Assembly: GCA_905234665.1 (NCBI GenBank) | Contig: CAJOIV010000010.1 | Location: forward strand, 1 to 64,000 | DNA from: an uncultured Bacteroidales bacterium | GTDB lineage: Bacteria; Bacteroidota; Bacteroidia; Bacteroidales; P3 | DNA length: 64,000 nt | Direction of reading: 5' to 3' | Part shown: positions 1 through 7,129 of the stretch, in pieces | Layout of the letters: each line of letters starts with the position of its first letter | How positions within the stretch are numbered: position 1 is the first letter of the stretch | Translations under genes and position numbers: made by a program | Notes under the pieces: model-generated | What the model was told of the DNA's origin: nothing | Database searches by the model: none | Seen by the model: the letters and a program-made list of their open reading frames with translations, nothing else

Positions 1-261
1 GCCTTTAACCAACATCGGGTGGTTGACATTATACGGGATGGTAACAATAACGGAAGGGTCTGTCAGCCTGACGGTCAGGTTGGAGCTATTAATCGCATCC
101 CCGTTCAGGAAGCAGGAACAAGTGTCGTACCAAATGTTGCAGTACACGTCGCCCAACTGGCGGAACGTTACGGTGTCGGGAGTCTGTGCCTGTGCGTCTG
201 GTGCCAGGGCTGTCAGGGAGTACAGTACTGCCGCCAATGTCAAAAGTCTCTTGGTTTTCAT
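1..261 (-). CDS. Secreted protein, 5' part only (runs off the window)
   Basis: The ORF track misses this gene because it has no stop inside the window. Reading leftward from the ATG at 261, the frame is open for 87 codons to base 1. The first ~25 residues form a signal peptide: MKTKRL, then a hydrophobic run, ending near AQAQ. The mature part begins with PDTVTFRQLGDVYC and contains several cysteines. I do not recognise a family. The overlapping ORFs of the track at 19-352 are shadows. Exported nature is well supported; function is unknown. Confidence 0.6.
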   Translation of the reverse strand, partial: MKTKRLLTLAAVLYSLTALAPDAQAQTPDTVTFRQLGDVYCNIWYDTCSCFLNGDAINSSNLTVRLTDPSVIVTIPYNVNHPMLVKG

Positions 262-431
262 GTCTGTGTGGATATAAGGGTTCATAATCTTTACTGCCGT
301 TTGCATATATAGACTGCAAAAAGGCAATTTGGACCCCCCTGGATGTCGACATTTAACCTTTTTTATGACTTTTTCCTCTCCAGGCACCGTTTTGGCAGGC
401 TGGGGGGCGGCCTCCGTTCTGCCACGTTGGT

Positions 432-459
432 TCCGCCCCGTTGTGTGCCTTTTCTTTTT
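432..459. repeat. Short dispersed repeat, copy 1
   Basis: A 28-bp stretch beginning TCCGCCCCGTTG recurs at 2597-2624 with 26 of 28 identical bases. Both copies lie just downstream of minus-strand lipoprotein genes and end in a T-run on the plus strand. The role is unknown. Confidence 0.4.
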
Positions 460-494
460 ATTTCACCACGAGCCGTTGGGTTAGCAATGCAAAC

Positions 495-959
495 TTATTC
501 AATTCCCATCAAGTCGTAATCCGTGAGTGTGTAACACAAATACAGACATTGGTTTTCCTCATCGTAGAACGACCTCCAATACGAATTCAAATCCAGGATA
601 TTGTGTCTCGATGGAGAGAATGTGCTGTCATTGATACGGATGTGCGGGACTCGGATGTTTTCGATGGTGTCAACAATCCAGACAGTGTCTGTCAAACAGC
701 TATACCGCACCTCCGGGGAAGGTTTCTTGCAGGTAATGACCCATTCTGAATCATTCACGGTAATGTTAGGCAGATACAGCGTCATCGCGCTATTCCCAAA
801 TTCAATAATCTTGTTGTGAGGGATGGAGGTTTTGTCCACAATGACATATTTATAGTCGGATACCCCTTCCCCTCGAACCATTTCTGAAGAGTTCTTGCTG
901 CATGAGCATACCCCAAGTATGGCAAATGCGCAAACCAATGATGCGTAAATTGTTTTCAT
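495..959 (-). CDS. Putative lipoprotein, unknown function
   Basis: The track ORF starts at 992, but the ATG at 959 gives a clean lipoprotein signal: MKTIYASLVCAFAILGVCSC, with the lipidated cysteine near residue 19. The ~154-residue product then has a polar region (SKNSSEM) followed by a mixed beta-type sequence. No family is recognised. The gene lies 4 bp downstream of the HExxH lipoprotein (stop 964) in the same direction, so the two are probably co-transcribed. Both are AT-richer than the flanking genes. Confidence 0.6.
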   Translation of the reverse strand: MKTIYASLVCAFAILGVCSCSKNSSEMVRGEGVSDYKYVIVDKTSIPHNKIIEFGNSAMTLYLPNITVNDSEWVITCKKPSPEVRYSCLTDTVWIVDTIENIRVPHIRINDSTFSPSRHNILDLNSYWRSFYDEENQCLYLCYTLTDYDLMGIE

Positions 960-963
960 AATA

Positions 964-2574
964 TCATAATAATGAGTTATTAATATACACATTCATTAAA
1001 TTGTCTACATCGGTATCTGTTGCGCCATGAAGTTTATGGGATTTCATGCTTCCCAATAATGTTTGTTTTGTATATGACTCCTCTAACAGATTGTCCTGTA
1101 TTTCTTTTAATGTATAGCCAGAGATATTATCATTTGATTGATTATTATTATAGTATCCTCCTTGGTTATAGCTGTCCATTAAATCTACGAAAACCGGAGT
1201 ATACTCAATATTATCGGTTTGTGTCGTTGTCCAATTTTGATAGCCATTCATATATCCCAAAGTGCCAAACAAATTTGGATAATGGTGAGTGGTCATGTAC
1301 CATTCTACACATATCGCCCAACTTTCGGACACATATGGAGAGACTTCCGTATGGAATCCATTCCCATAAAATAATCTATGCGACCAATGAGCCAATTCAT
1401 GTATGGCCGCAGCAAAGATATGTTGCGTTTCGAATAATACATTCGTATTATTTCTTCCAGCGATTTCGATGTCTGCACCATTAATCGCACTCCCCATATT
1501 TGCAGCAGAGATTCCTAAGCTATTTGAAGAGGATGCCAATTTATAACGAATCAACATTTTTTTGATGCCCCCTAAGAGATTTCGTTTTATTGGGCGTTCT
1601 ATTGTCCACAACGCACTATAATAAACTTGCAATGCAGCTCTATGAATAGTGGCTCTCACATAATCTGTTTCCCTATTTTTGTATATATTCAAAATCCACC
1701 TACCAGTCTGCTTCGGACCTGTCAGCATTGTGCTTCGTGTATTCTCTTGTTTTACTATTTGCCAATACACTCTTTCCCACTTAAAACTATATTGTACTGA
1801 TGAATAAAATTTTCTGTCCATTTCACAGAATCCTGAAGCGTCGGTTATTTTAGTAGCTGTTTTGCACCACGTGTGAGCATCCACACGAATACCCTGTAAC
1901 GGCACATAAGTATTATTCTTAGAGTCCCAAACTTGTAACGTTGCAGATGGACGCCACCCTCCCCCAAGGCATTTCTCTTGTGTCACATTTTGGGTAACAG
2001 AGTCAATATTTCCAGTTAATTCCATGGATCTTTCCTCAAGCAAGTCATACACTTCTTCATTGTCCTTGTAGCCATCGATTTCGTCTGGAATACAGACTTG
2101 ATACAAAACTTCATAAACAATTCCGCTTGGCATGGCATACCCTATAGGAATAACTCCATATAACCATTCACACGTTGTATCTGGAAGAGTTGGATCAACA
2201 TAATAACTGCCTGGTGTCTCAATTTCATAGTCCAATGGATAAAGAAACCAAGCGATTGTTGTATCTTCCTCTATTGTCCACATCTCATCTTTGTCATGAG
2301 CTAGGGCTCTTACATATGTCCCTGTCGGAGACAAATTAGACATAGGGAATTCAACATCTTCTATCAGAAGAGATTGGAATGCGGCTTGCATATTTTCGTA
2401 TCTATAAGGGTCATTCAATTGTTCCCCTAAGCCAATAGCCCCGTCGTAATTCAATTCTTTTGTTGGCAGAATTGTGGTTTTATTAATATCATTTTCCTCC
2501 TTTGTACATGAAGTCATTAATATGATAAGAAGGATTGTAAGAATCTTACTTGTGCAAAATAGATTTCTTTTCAT
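964..2574 (-). CDS. Large lipoprotein with a gluzincin-like HELAH motif
   Basis: This is a 536-residue product. The N-terminus MKRNLFCTSKILTILLIILMTSC is a lipoprotein signal, so the mature protein should be anchored in an envelope membrane. A carboxypeptidase-regulatory-like segment around residues 215-250 (GIRVDAHTWCKTATKITDASG) precedes the rest. Near residue 390 is AAIHELAHWSH, followed about 25 residues later by SESWAICVEW, a layout that fits the HExxH plus downstream Glu of gluzincin metallopeptidases. That is an inference; no named peptidase family is recognised. Codons are AT-rich (many AAT, ATT, TAT) compared with the GC-rich neighbours, which suggests acquisition. Confidence 0.6.
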   Translation of the reverse strand: MKRNLFCTSKILTILLIILMTSCTKEENDINKTTILPTKELNYDGAIGLGEQLNDPYRYENMQAAFQSLLIEDVEFPMSNLSPTGTYVRALAHDKDEMWTIEEDTTIAWFLYPLDYEIETPGSYYVDPTLPDTTCEWLYGVIPIGYAMPSGIVYEVLYQVCIPDEIDGYKDNEEVYDLLEERSMELTGNIDSVTQNVTQEKCLGGGWRPSATLQVWDSKNNTYVPLQGIRVDAHTWCKTATKITDASGFCEMDRKFYSSVQYSFKWERVYWQIVKQENTRSTMLTGPKQTGRWILNIYKNRETDYVRATIHRAALQVYYSALWTIERPIKRNLLGGIKKMLIRYKLASSSNSLGISAANMGSAINGADIEIAGRNNTNVLFETQHIFAAAIHELAHWSHRLFYGNGFHTEVSPYVSESWAICVEWYMTTHHYPNLFGTLGYMNGYQNWTTTQTDNIEYTPVFVDLMDSYNQGGYYNNNQSNDNISGYTLKEIQDNLLEESYTKQTLLGSMKSHKLHGATDTDVDNLMNVYINNSLL

Positions 2575-2596
2575 TTATGAATAATGTATATAGGGC

Positions 2597-2624
2597 TCCG
2601 CCCCGTTGAGTGCCTTCTCTTTTT
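2597..2624. repeat. Short dispersed repeat, copy 2
   Basis: This is the second copy of the 28-bp element at 432-459 (26/28 identical). It sits between the 2718-3128 gene and the start of the HExxH lipoprotein gene. The rest of 2575-2717 shows nothing else I can name. Confidence 0.4.
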
Positions 2625-2717
2625 CACGCCCCGGCACAGCGGCAGTCGGCCTTTCCCTGTGTGGGGCTTTGGTGGATGGGGTTCATTGGCCCTCCTTTCT
2701 TGTTGTTAACACTACAC

Positions 2718-3128
2718 CTATTTTATGGCAACGCAGGTGAACTCACCAGTGCCTTCATCGTAGGTGTAATAGACCTCGTAGCCGTCTAAGAGCATTTCAT
2801 ACATCCATGACAAGGCTTCATCTTTGTTGGTGGTCACAAAGGTCACCTTTTCCTTGGACATACAGGTCCGCAGCGGGTTGGCTGAGATTCTGACGGTGTG
2901 GCCTTCCTGTGCCAAGGCGGTCAACTGGAGGAGGAAGGCCCGGCGTTCCTCCTCGGTGGCAAAGGCTCTGTGGCCGGATGTCCCGTCGACGGAGTAGTAC
3001 AGGTTGTAGCGTGCATCAGGCTGGCTGCTGTTGATGTCCGTCGGGATTAAGGATTCTTCTTTCTGGCAGCCGGTGTTGGCCAGGCTCAGCACTGCGAGGA
3101 GTGCAAGGGTGATTGTTCTCTTTTTCAT
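2718..3128 (-). CDS. Small putative lipoprotein at the end of an ECF sigma operon
   Basis: The 210-residue track ORF begins inside the upstream gene. The ATG at 3128 overlaps the upstream stop as ATGA and starts a typical lipoprotein signal, MKKRTITLALLAVLSLANTGC. The 136-residue product has no family I recognise; the C-terminal half (WMYEMLLDGYEVYYTYDEGTGEF) looks like a small alpha/beta domain. Translational coupling to 3125-3583 and the ECF sigma operon suggests a joint exported function. Confidence 0.65.
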   Translation of the reverse strand: MKKRTITLALLAVLSLANTGCQKEESLIPTDINSSQPDARYNLYYSVDGTSGHRAFATEEERRAFLLQLTALAQEGHTVRISANPLRTCMSKEKVTFVTTNKDEALSWMYEMLLDGYEVYYTYDEGTGEFTCVAIK

Positions 3129-3583
3129 TGATTTGAATGTTTTGATTGATTTGAATGTATTGTTTTCTTGATATGGTTGGACAAGATTGCTTTTATCTGC
3201 TCGATGGTGGTGACATGGAACACGTCGGCAGTCCTTTGCGAGGGGTCGAGAATCAGCATGTCGGCAATGGTGTTTTTTGCAGTCACTCTCACTGAGGGGT
3301 TCTCCTTGCTTACAAGGATGAATCCAAACGGGGCTCCCGCCGAGTCGCATCCTTCCGAGGCATTCGGCACATTGAGCTCTTCTGTCAGACGGCGCCAGGC
3401 CTCGCAGTCGTGGGCCTTGATATGTGTGACGTCGATATATCCCAGGGTGTCTAACGGTACCCGGGTGACGTAGGCGACGTCAAGGTCGGTGTGGGTAGAG
3501 AACAGGATGTAAGCCGGTGACTGTCCGCGGGCCTGGACCGCGACGGCAAGGAGGATGAGAAGGATGGCGAGGGTGTGTTTCAT
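3125..3583 (-). CDS. Exported hypothetical protein in an ECF sigma operon
   Basis: A 152-residue product with a cleavable signal peptide (MKHTLAILLILLAVAVQARGQ). The mature part contains two cysteines and ends in a polar, Asn/Ser/Lys-rich tail. It lies 6 bp downstream of the anti-sigma-like gene and shares an ATGA overlap with the next gene, so it belongs to the same transcript as the sigma factor. No family is recognised. Confidence 0.65.
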   Translation of the reverse strand: MKHTLAILLILLAVAVQARGQSPAYILFSTHTDLDVAYVTRVPLDTLGYIDVTHIKAHDCEAWRRLTEELNVPNASEGCDSAGAPFGFILVSKENPSVRVTAKNTIADMLILDPSQRTADVFHVTTIEQIKAILSNHIKKTIHSNQSKHSNQ

Positions 3584-3589
3584 GGCCGG

Positions 3590-4126
3590 TCAGCAAAAGA
3601 GATATGTCAATGTCGAGGATATTTCGTTGATGATTTCGGCGGTGTCGCACACGTGGTTGCAGCAGACAATCTGGAAGTCGTCTTCCTGTGGGGGGCAGAC
3701 GGTGGGCGGTGCTGTCGGCACCGTCTGCGGAGGGAGAGCCTCGGCCGTTGCCGGGGCGTCGGGCAGGGGGTCGCGGAGAGGCCCGACCGTGGCGACAGGG
3801 ATGTCGGCGGGGGCTTTGTCGACGAGAGGCTGTGGGCGATGAAGCGGGAGGGGAGTCGGCGGTGCGGTTTGCGCCAAGCGAGGGGGTTCCTGCAAGGGCG
3901 TGCGGACGAAGATGATACCCCCTGCCAGGACGGCAGCCGCCACGACAAGGAGGGCGGCGCCGCGGATGTGGGCTGTCTTCCTCCTCCTGACGGCCCAGTC
4001 GGAGAGACCGTCGGTCATGCGGGCGCGGAAGCTGTCGCCGTGGCGTTTCATGCCCCGGTGGAGGGAGATGTCGGTGGCGAGTTGGTCGAGCCATTGTTCG
4101 ACAGGGTCCTGGTTTTCGTTTCTCAT
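3590..4126 (-). CDS. Single-pass membrane protein, probable anti-sigma partner
   Basis: The ATG at 4126 overlaps the sigma factor stop (ATGA), so translation is coupled; the longer track ORF is an artefact. The 178-residue product has a cytoplasmic ~55-residue N-terminus, one transmembrane helix around residues 56-74, then a proline/alanine-rich stretch and a Cys-containing C-terminus (VCCNHVCDTAEI). A membrane protein encoded directly after an ECF sigma factor is the usual anti-sigma arrangement. However, no zinc-binding anti-sigma (ZAS) motif is visible in the N-terminus, so this role is inferred from position and topology. Confidence 0.6.
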   Translation of the reverse strand: MRNENQDPVEQWLDQLATDISLHRGMKRHGDSFRARMTDGLSDWAVRRRKTAHIRGAALLVVAAAVLAGGIIFVRTPLQEPPRLAQTAPPTPLPLHRPQPLVDKAPADIPVATVGPLRDPLPDAPATAEALPPQTVPTAPPTVCPPQEDDFQIVCCNHVCDTAEIINEISSTLTYLFC

Positions 4127-4614
4127 GGGTTGTACGTTTTTTTCAGTTGTTTGATGATTCTCAATATCTGTTTGCGGATGCCCTCGGTCGTTTTGCCCGT
4201 GAGGGCGGCGATTTCGGTGTTGGTCATGCCGTCGAGGTGCAGCGTCATGACCTGCCGCTCCTCTTCGCCGAGGCATTGTATCATCTCGCGCGCCTGCCGC
4301 CGAGCCTCGTCGCGCGGGTTTTCGTAGAGGTCGTTGATGGCGTCGGCCATCCAGTCGACCCGAGGTGCCGCCTTCCGTTGCATGTTGAAGAGGGTGGTGC
4401 GCGTGTTCCAGTAAATCCATCGCCGCACCTGGCTCTCGGAGGCTCCGGGCCGCAAGGCGCCGATGTGGCGAAGGAGGACGATCGAGACTTCCTGCACAAG
4501 GTCTTGGCAGCGGTCTTGGTCGCCACGGACATAGTCCCAGCACTGCTTCCAGATGGTTTTCCGGTGGCGGACCAACAGGTCTTCGGCTTGTCTGTAGAGT
4601 GTTTCTTCGTCCAT
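4123..4614 (-). CDS. ECF-type RNA polymerase sigma factor
   Basis: Sigma-70 region 2 is seen in LLVRHRKTIWKQCWDYVRGDQDRCQDLVQEV, and region 4 as a helix-turn-helix in MTLHLDGMTNTEIAALTGKTTEGIRKQILRIIKQLKK. About 163 residues from the ATG at 4614; ATGs at 4644 and 4674 in the same frame are alternatives, and no Shine-Dalgarno decides between them. It heads an operon of four overlapping genes (sigma, membrane anti-sigma-like protein, two exported proteins). Target promoters are unknown. Confidence 0.85.
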   Translation of the reverse strand: MDEETLYRQAEDLLVRHRKTIWKQCWDYVRGDQDRCQDLVQEVSIVLLRHIGALRPGASESQVRRWIYWNTRTTLFNMQRKAAPRVDWMADAINDLYENPRDEARRQAREMIQCLGEEERQVMTLHLDGMTNTEIAALTGKTTEGIRKQILRIIKQLKKTYNP

Positions 4615-4674
4615 TGCGGCGGCAAAAGTAATTCTTTTTCTCATACTATACTCACTTTTGTCGACGAAAAACAA

Positions 4675-5430
4675 CCGACCCCCTTGTTTTTAACATTATT
4701 TAACTCATGATGCGGATAGACGACGGTCTCGATTCTGCCTTGGCGGGGGGCTCCCTTGGGACGGGGGTGGCCTGCCGTCGGGGGTTGAAAAGGATTAGAA
4801 AAGGCTTTGGAAAGGTTTGTAAGAGGCTGAAAAACAGATTTTACAAGGACTTTCTTCGCTATTTCCCCGCAGTTTTCCGCTCTGAGAGCGAAGCCGAGCG
4901 GAGAAAATCCGGCTAAAAAGCTGAGCAATAGCGGGTTAAAAGCGAATAAAATCCTAATTAATTGTTTGTCAAGTGCTTGTATGATGCAAAGGCGGGGCTG
5001 GAGGGTGGCAAGTCGGGGGCAAGGGAGTGGGCGGGCCCCGCCGGGCAGGGCCGCCGGCAGGGGGGAAAACAAAAGCGGGCGGCTGTCAGTGCCGTCCGCT
5101 TTTCCTTACTAGTTGAGATAAACTTTAATGCTTACATCCCCAAGCCTGATGTCTTGCGAGCATCGCGCATAACGGAGGATGTTCTGTACCACCCTTGGGG
5201 AGGGCTGTACGGCTGTGCTTGCAGTCTCCGAAGATGTATTTGTGCTGCTTAAGAAATCGTAGTCCTGCATCATGTGCGCCTTGATAAGTTGAACATTAGG
5301 TTTATTCCAAGAGCCTCGCAGGGGCTGTTTCCCTGTTCGGTTCGGCTATAATAACTGCAAAAGGCGCGGAATATTGTGCGGCCGAATGTTAATTAACATT
5401 TATTTTGTCGGGAGGCCACAGCCGAGGGGG
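4675..5430. other. Intergenic region, no gene supported
   Basis: About 750 bp between two minus-strand ECF sigma genes. Track ORFs here (4641-5072, 4707-4916, 4962-5252) have no recognisable motifs, and I reject them. I looked for hallmark motifs of SRP RNA, tmRNA and RNase P RNA and did not find them. Promoter and leader of the 4614 gene presumably lie at the left end. Confidence 0.4.
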
Positions 5431-6024
5431 TCAGAGCTCGGAGTACATGTTGTGCTCCTGCGCCAGTCGGCGGAGGTTGATGATGGCGTAGCGCATGCGT
5501 CCGAGTGCGGTGTTGATGCTGACGCCGGTGCGTGCGGCGATGTCCTTGAAGTCGCATTTGCCGTAGTGGCGCAGGATGACCACGCGACGCTGCTCGGGGG
5601 GGAGCATTTTGACGAGTTTGCGGATGTTGCGGTTGGTCTGTTGGCGCATGATGGCCTGCTCGATGTTGTCGTCGTGGATGCGCAGGTTGTCGAGCATGTC
5701 GCAGTCGGGGCGGTTGGGGACGATGGGCATTTTGCTGTTGCGTCGGAAGTGGTCGACGATGAGGTTGTGGGCGATGCGCATGACCCAATGGATGAATTTG
5801 TTTTCGTCCTTGTAGGTGCCGCTGTTGATGGTGGCGATGACCTTGAAGAAGGTGTCCTGGAAGATGTCGTCGGCGGTATCCTTGTCTTTGACGACGGAGA
5901 AGATGTAGCCGTAGACTTTGGCTTGGTAGCGCTCCAGGAGGGCATCGAAACAGGCGTAGTTACCATTTCTGTAACCTAAAATCAACTCATTGTCGCTGAG
6001 TTTGCTGACAGATTCGTCCATCAT
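5431..6024 (-). CDS. ECF-type RNA polymerase sigma factor
   Basis: 197 residues with a complete sigma-70 region 2 (ALLERYQAKVYGYIFSVVKDKDTADDIFQDTF, then WVMRIAHNLIVDHFRR) and region 4 (LPPEQRRVVILRHYGKCDFKDIAARTGVSINTALGRMRYAI). No anti-sigma gene is adjacent. Adjacent Met codons at 6024 and 6021 are equally possible starts. A TAttTTTG box lies ~80 bp upstream. The solitary arrangement resembles housekeeping-type Bacteroidetes ECF factors rather than SusCD regulators. Confidence 0.9.
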   Translation of the reverse strand: MMDESVSKLSDNELILGYRNGNYACFDALLERYQAKVYGYIFSVVKDKDTADDIFQDTFFKVIATINSGTYKDENKFIHWVMRIAHNLIVDHFRRNSKMPIVPNRPDCDMLDNLRIHDDNIEQAIMRQQTNRNIRKLVKMLPPEQRRVVILRHYGKCDFKDIAARTGVSINTALGRMRYAIINLRRLAQEHNMYSEL

Positions 6025-6105
6025 GTTGTTTTCGTTTTAGGGGTTGAACTGATAAGGCTGTTTCGATAGCGTGTGGTGTTTGTTTGTTGTTTGTGTTTCG
6101 GGCTG

Positions 6106-6113
6106 CAAAAATA
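6106..6113 (-). promoter_or_regulatory. Bacteroidetes -7 box (TATTTTTG) for the ECF sigma gene
   Basis: On the minus strand this reads TATTTTTG followed by CAGCCC and fits the TAnnTTTG consensus. It leaves an untranslated leader of roughly 75 nt. Confidence 0.55.
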
Positions 6114-6181
6114 GTGTTTTTTTTTCATTTAACAACTATTCCGGCGCATTTTTTTTAACTTTTGTACCCTGAAGGCTTATT

Positions 6182-7129
6182 TTATTGCACTTTGTGCACA
6201 ATATTTTTTTCGGAGCCGCGTTGCATGAGTTCTTCGACGATGTCGATTTTCTTGTCGAAAGGCAGTGTTCCGTCGAGCCAGTGGAGAGGTACGCCCTGTC
6301 GTTCCATGCGGCGGAACCAGGTCATCTGCCGTTTGGCGAAGCGCCGGATGTCGGTGTAGAGGTCGCGGTACATCTCGTCGTAGGAGCACTGGTGTTGCAG
6401 GTAGCGGGTGATGTGGCGGTATTCGAGTCCGTAGCGCATGAGGCGTGCTGCGGCGACGCCGCTGTCGAGGAGGCGCTGCACCTCGTCGACCATGCCCTGG
6501 TCGAGCCTCTGGCGCAGGCGGATGCCGATGCGCTCGATGACTTGCTCGCGGGGGTAGGCGACGCAGACGATGACGTGGTCCATGTCGGGCATGTGGGGGT
6601 AGCGGTCGGGGTGGAGGCTGTGGTATTCCTGAATCTCGAGGGCGCGGAGCAGCCGGTCGCGGTCTTCGGTGTCGGTGTGGTTGTGGAGTTTGATGAAGGA
6701 GGCGAGGCGCGCGGTGAGCTGTTCGTCGGTGAAGGCTTCCATGCGGCGGCGGAAGTCGGGGTCGACGGGGGCGTCGGCCAGTTGGTAGCCGCGCACGACG
6801 GCGTCGATGTACATGCCGGTGCCGCCGCAGAGGATGGGCTGGCGGCCGCGCTCTACAATATTATTATAGGCGGCGATGAAGTCGTTCTGGAATTGGTAGA
6901 CGTTGTATTCGTGGCCTGCGTCGTGGATGTCGATGAGGTGGTAGGGGATGTCGACGCCGTGGATGTGGTAGTCGGCGAGGTCCTTGCCGGTGCCGATGTC
7001 CATGCCTCGGAACACCTGACGCGAGTCGGCACTAATAATCTCGCCGCCGAGGCGGTAGGCCAACTCGGCGGCGAGTGCTGTCTTGCCACAGGCCGTGGGG
7101 CCTGTGACGGTGAGGAGTTTAGTCTTCAA
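6182..7129 (-). CDS. miaA: tRNA dimethylallyltransferase (MiaA), TTG start
   Basis: Transfers a dimethylallyl group to N6 of A37 in tRNAs reading UNN codons. A Walker A loop is seen in LLTVTGPTACGKTALAAEL and the family motif in SADSRQVFRGMDIGTGK. The track ORF extends upstream through low-complexity Ser/Thr sequence that is a shadow of the preceding gene. The family N-terminus matches LKTKLLTV, whose first codon is TTG at 7127-7129. I see no usable in-frame ATG there, so TTG is the likely start. This gives 315 residues, the normal MiaA length, and an 11-nt overlap with the upstream gene's end. Confidence 0.9.
   Translation of the reverse strand: MKTKLLTVTGPTACGKTALAAELAYRLGGEIISADSRQVFRGMDIGTGKDLADYHIHGVDIPYHLIDIHDAGHEYNVYQFQNDFIAAYNNIVERGRQPILCGGTGMYIDAVVRGYQLADAPVDPDFRRRMEAFTDEQLTARLASFIKLHNHTDTEDRDRLLRALEIQEYHSLHPDRYPHMPDMDHVIVCVAYPREQVIERIGIRLRQRLDQGMVDEVQRLLDSGVAAARLMRYGLEYRHITRYLQHQCSYDEMYRDLYTDIRRFAKRQMTWFRRMERQGVPLHWLDGTLPFDKKIDIVEELMQRGSEKNIVHKVQ

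Noticed and set aside
4675-5430. Structural RNA (SRP RNA, tmRNA, RNase P RNA) in the long gap
   Set aside because: None of the conserved motifs of these RNAs is visible.
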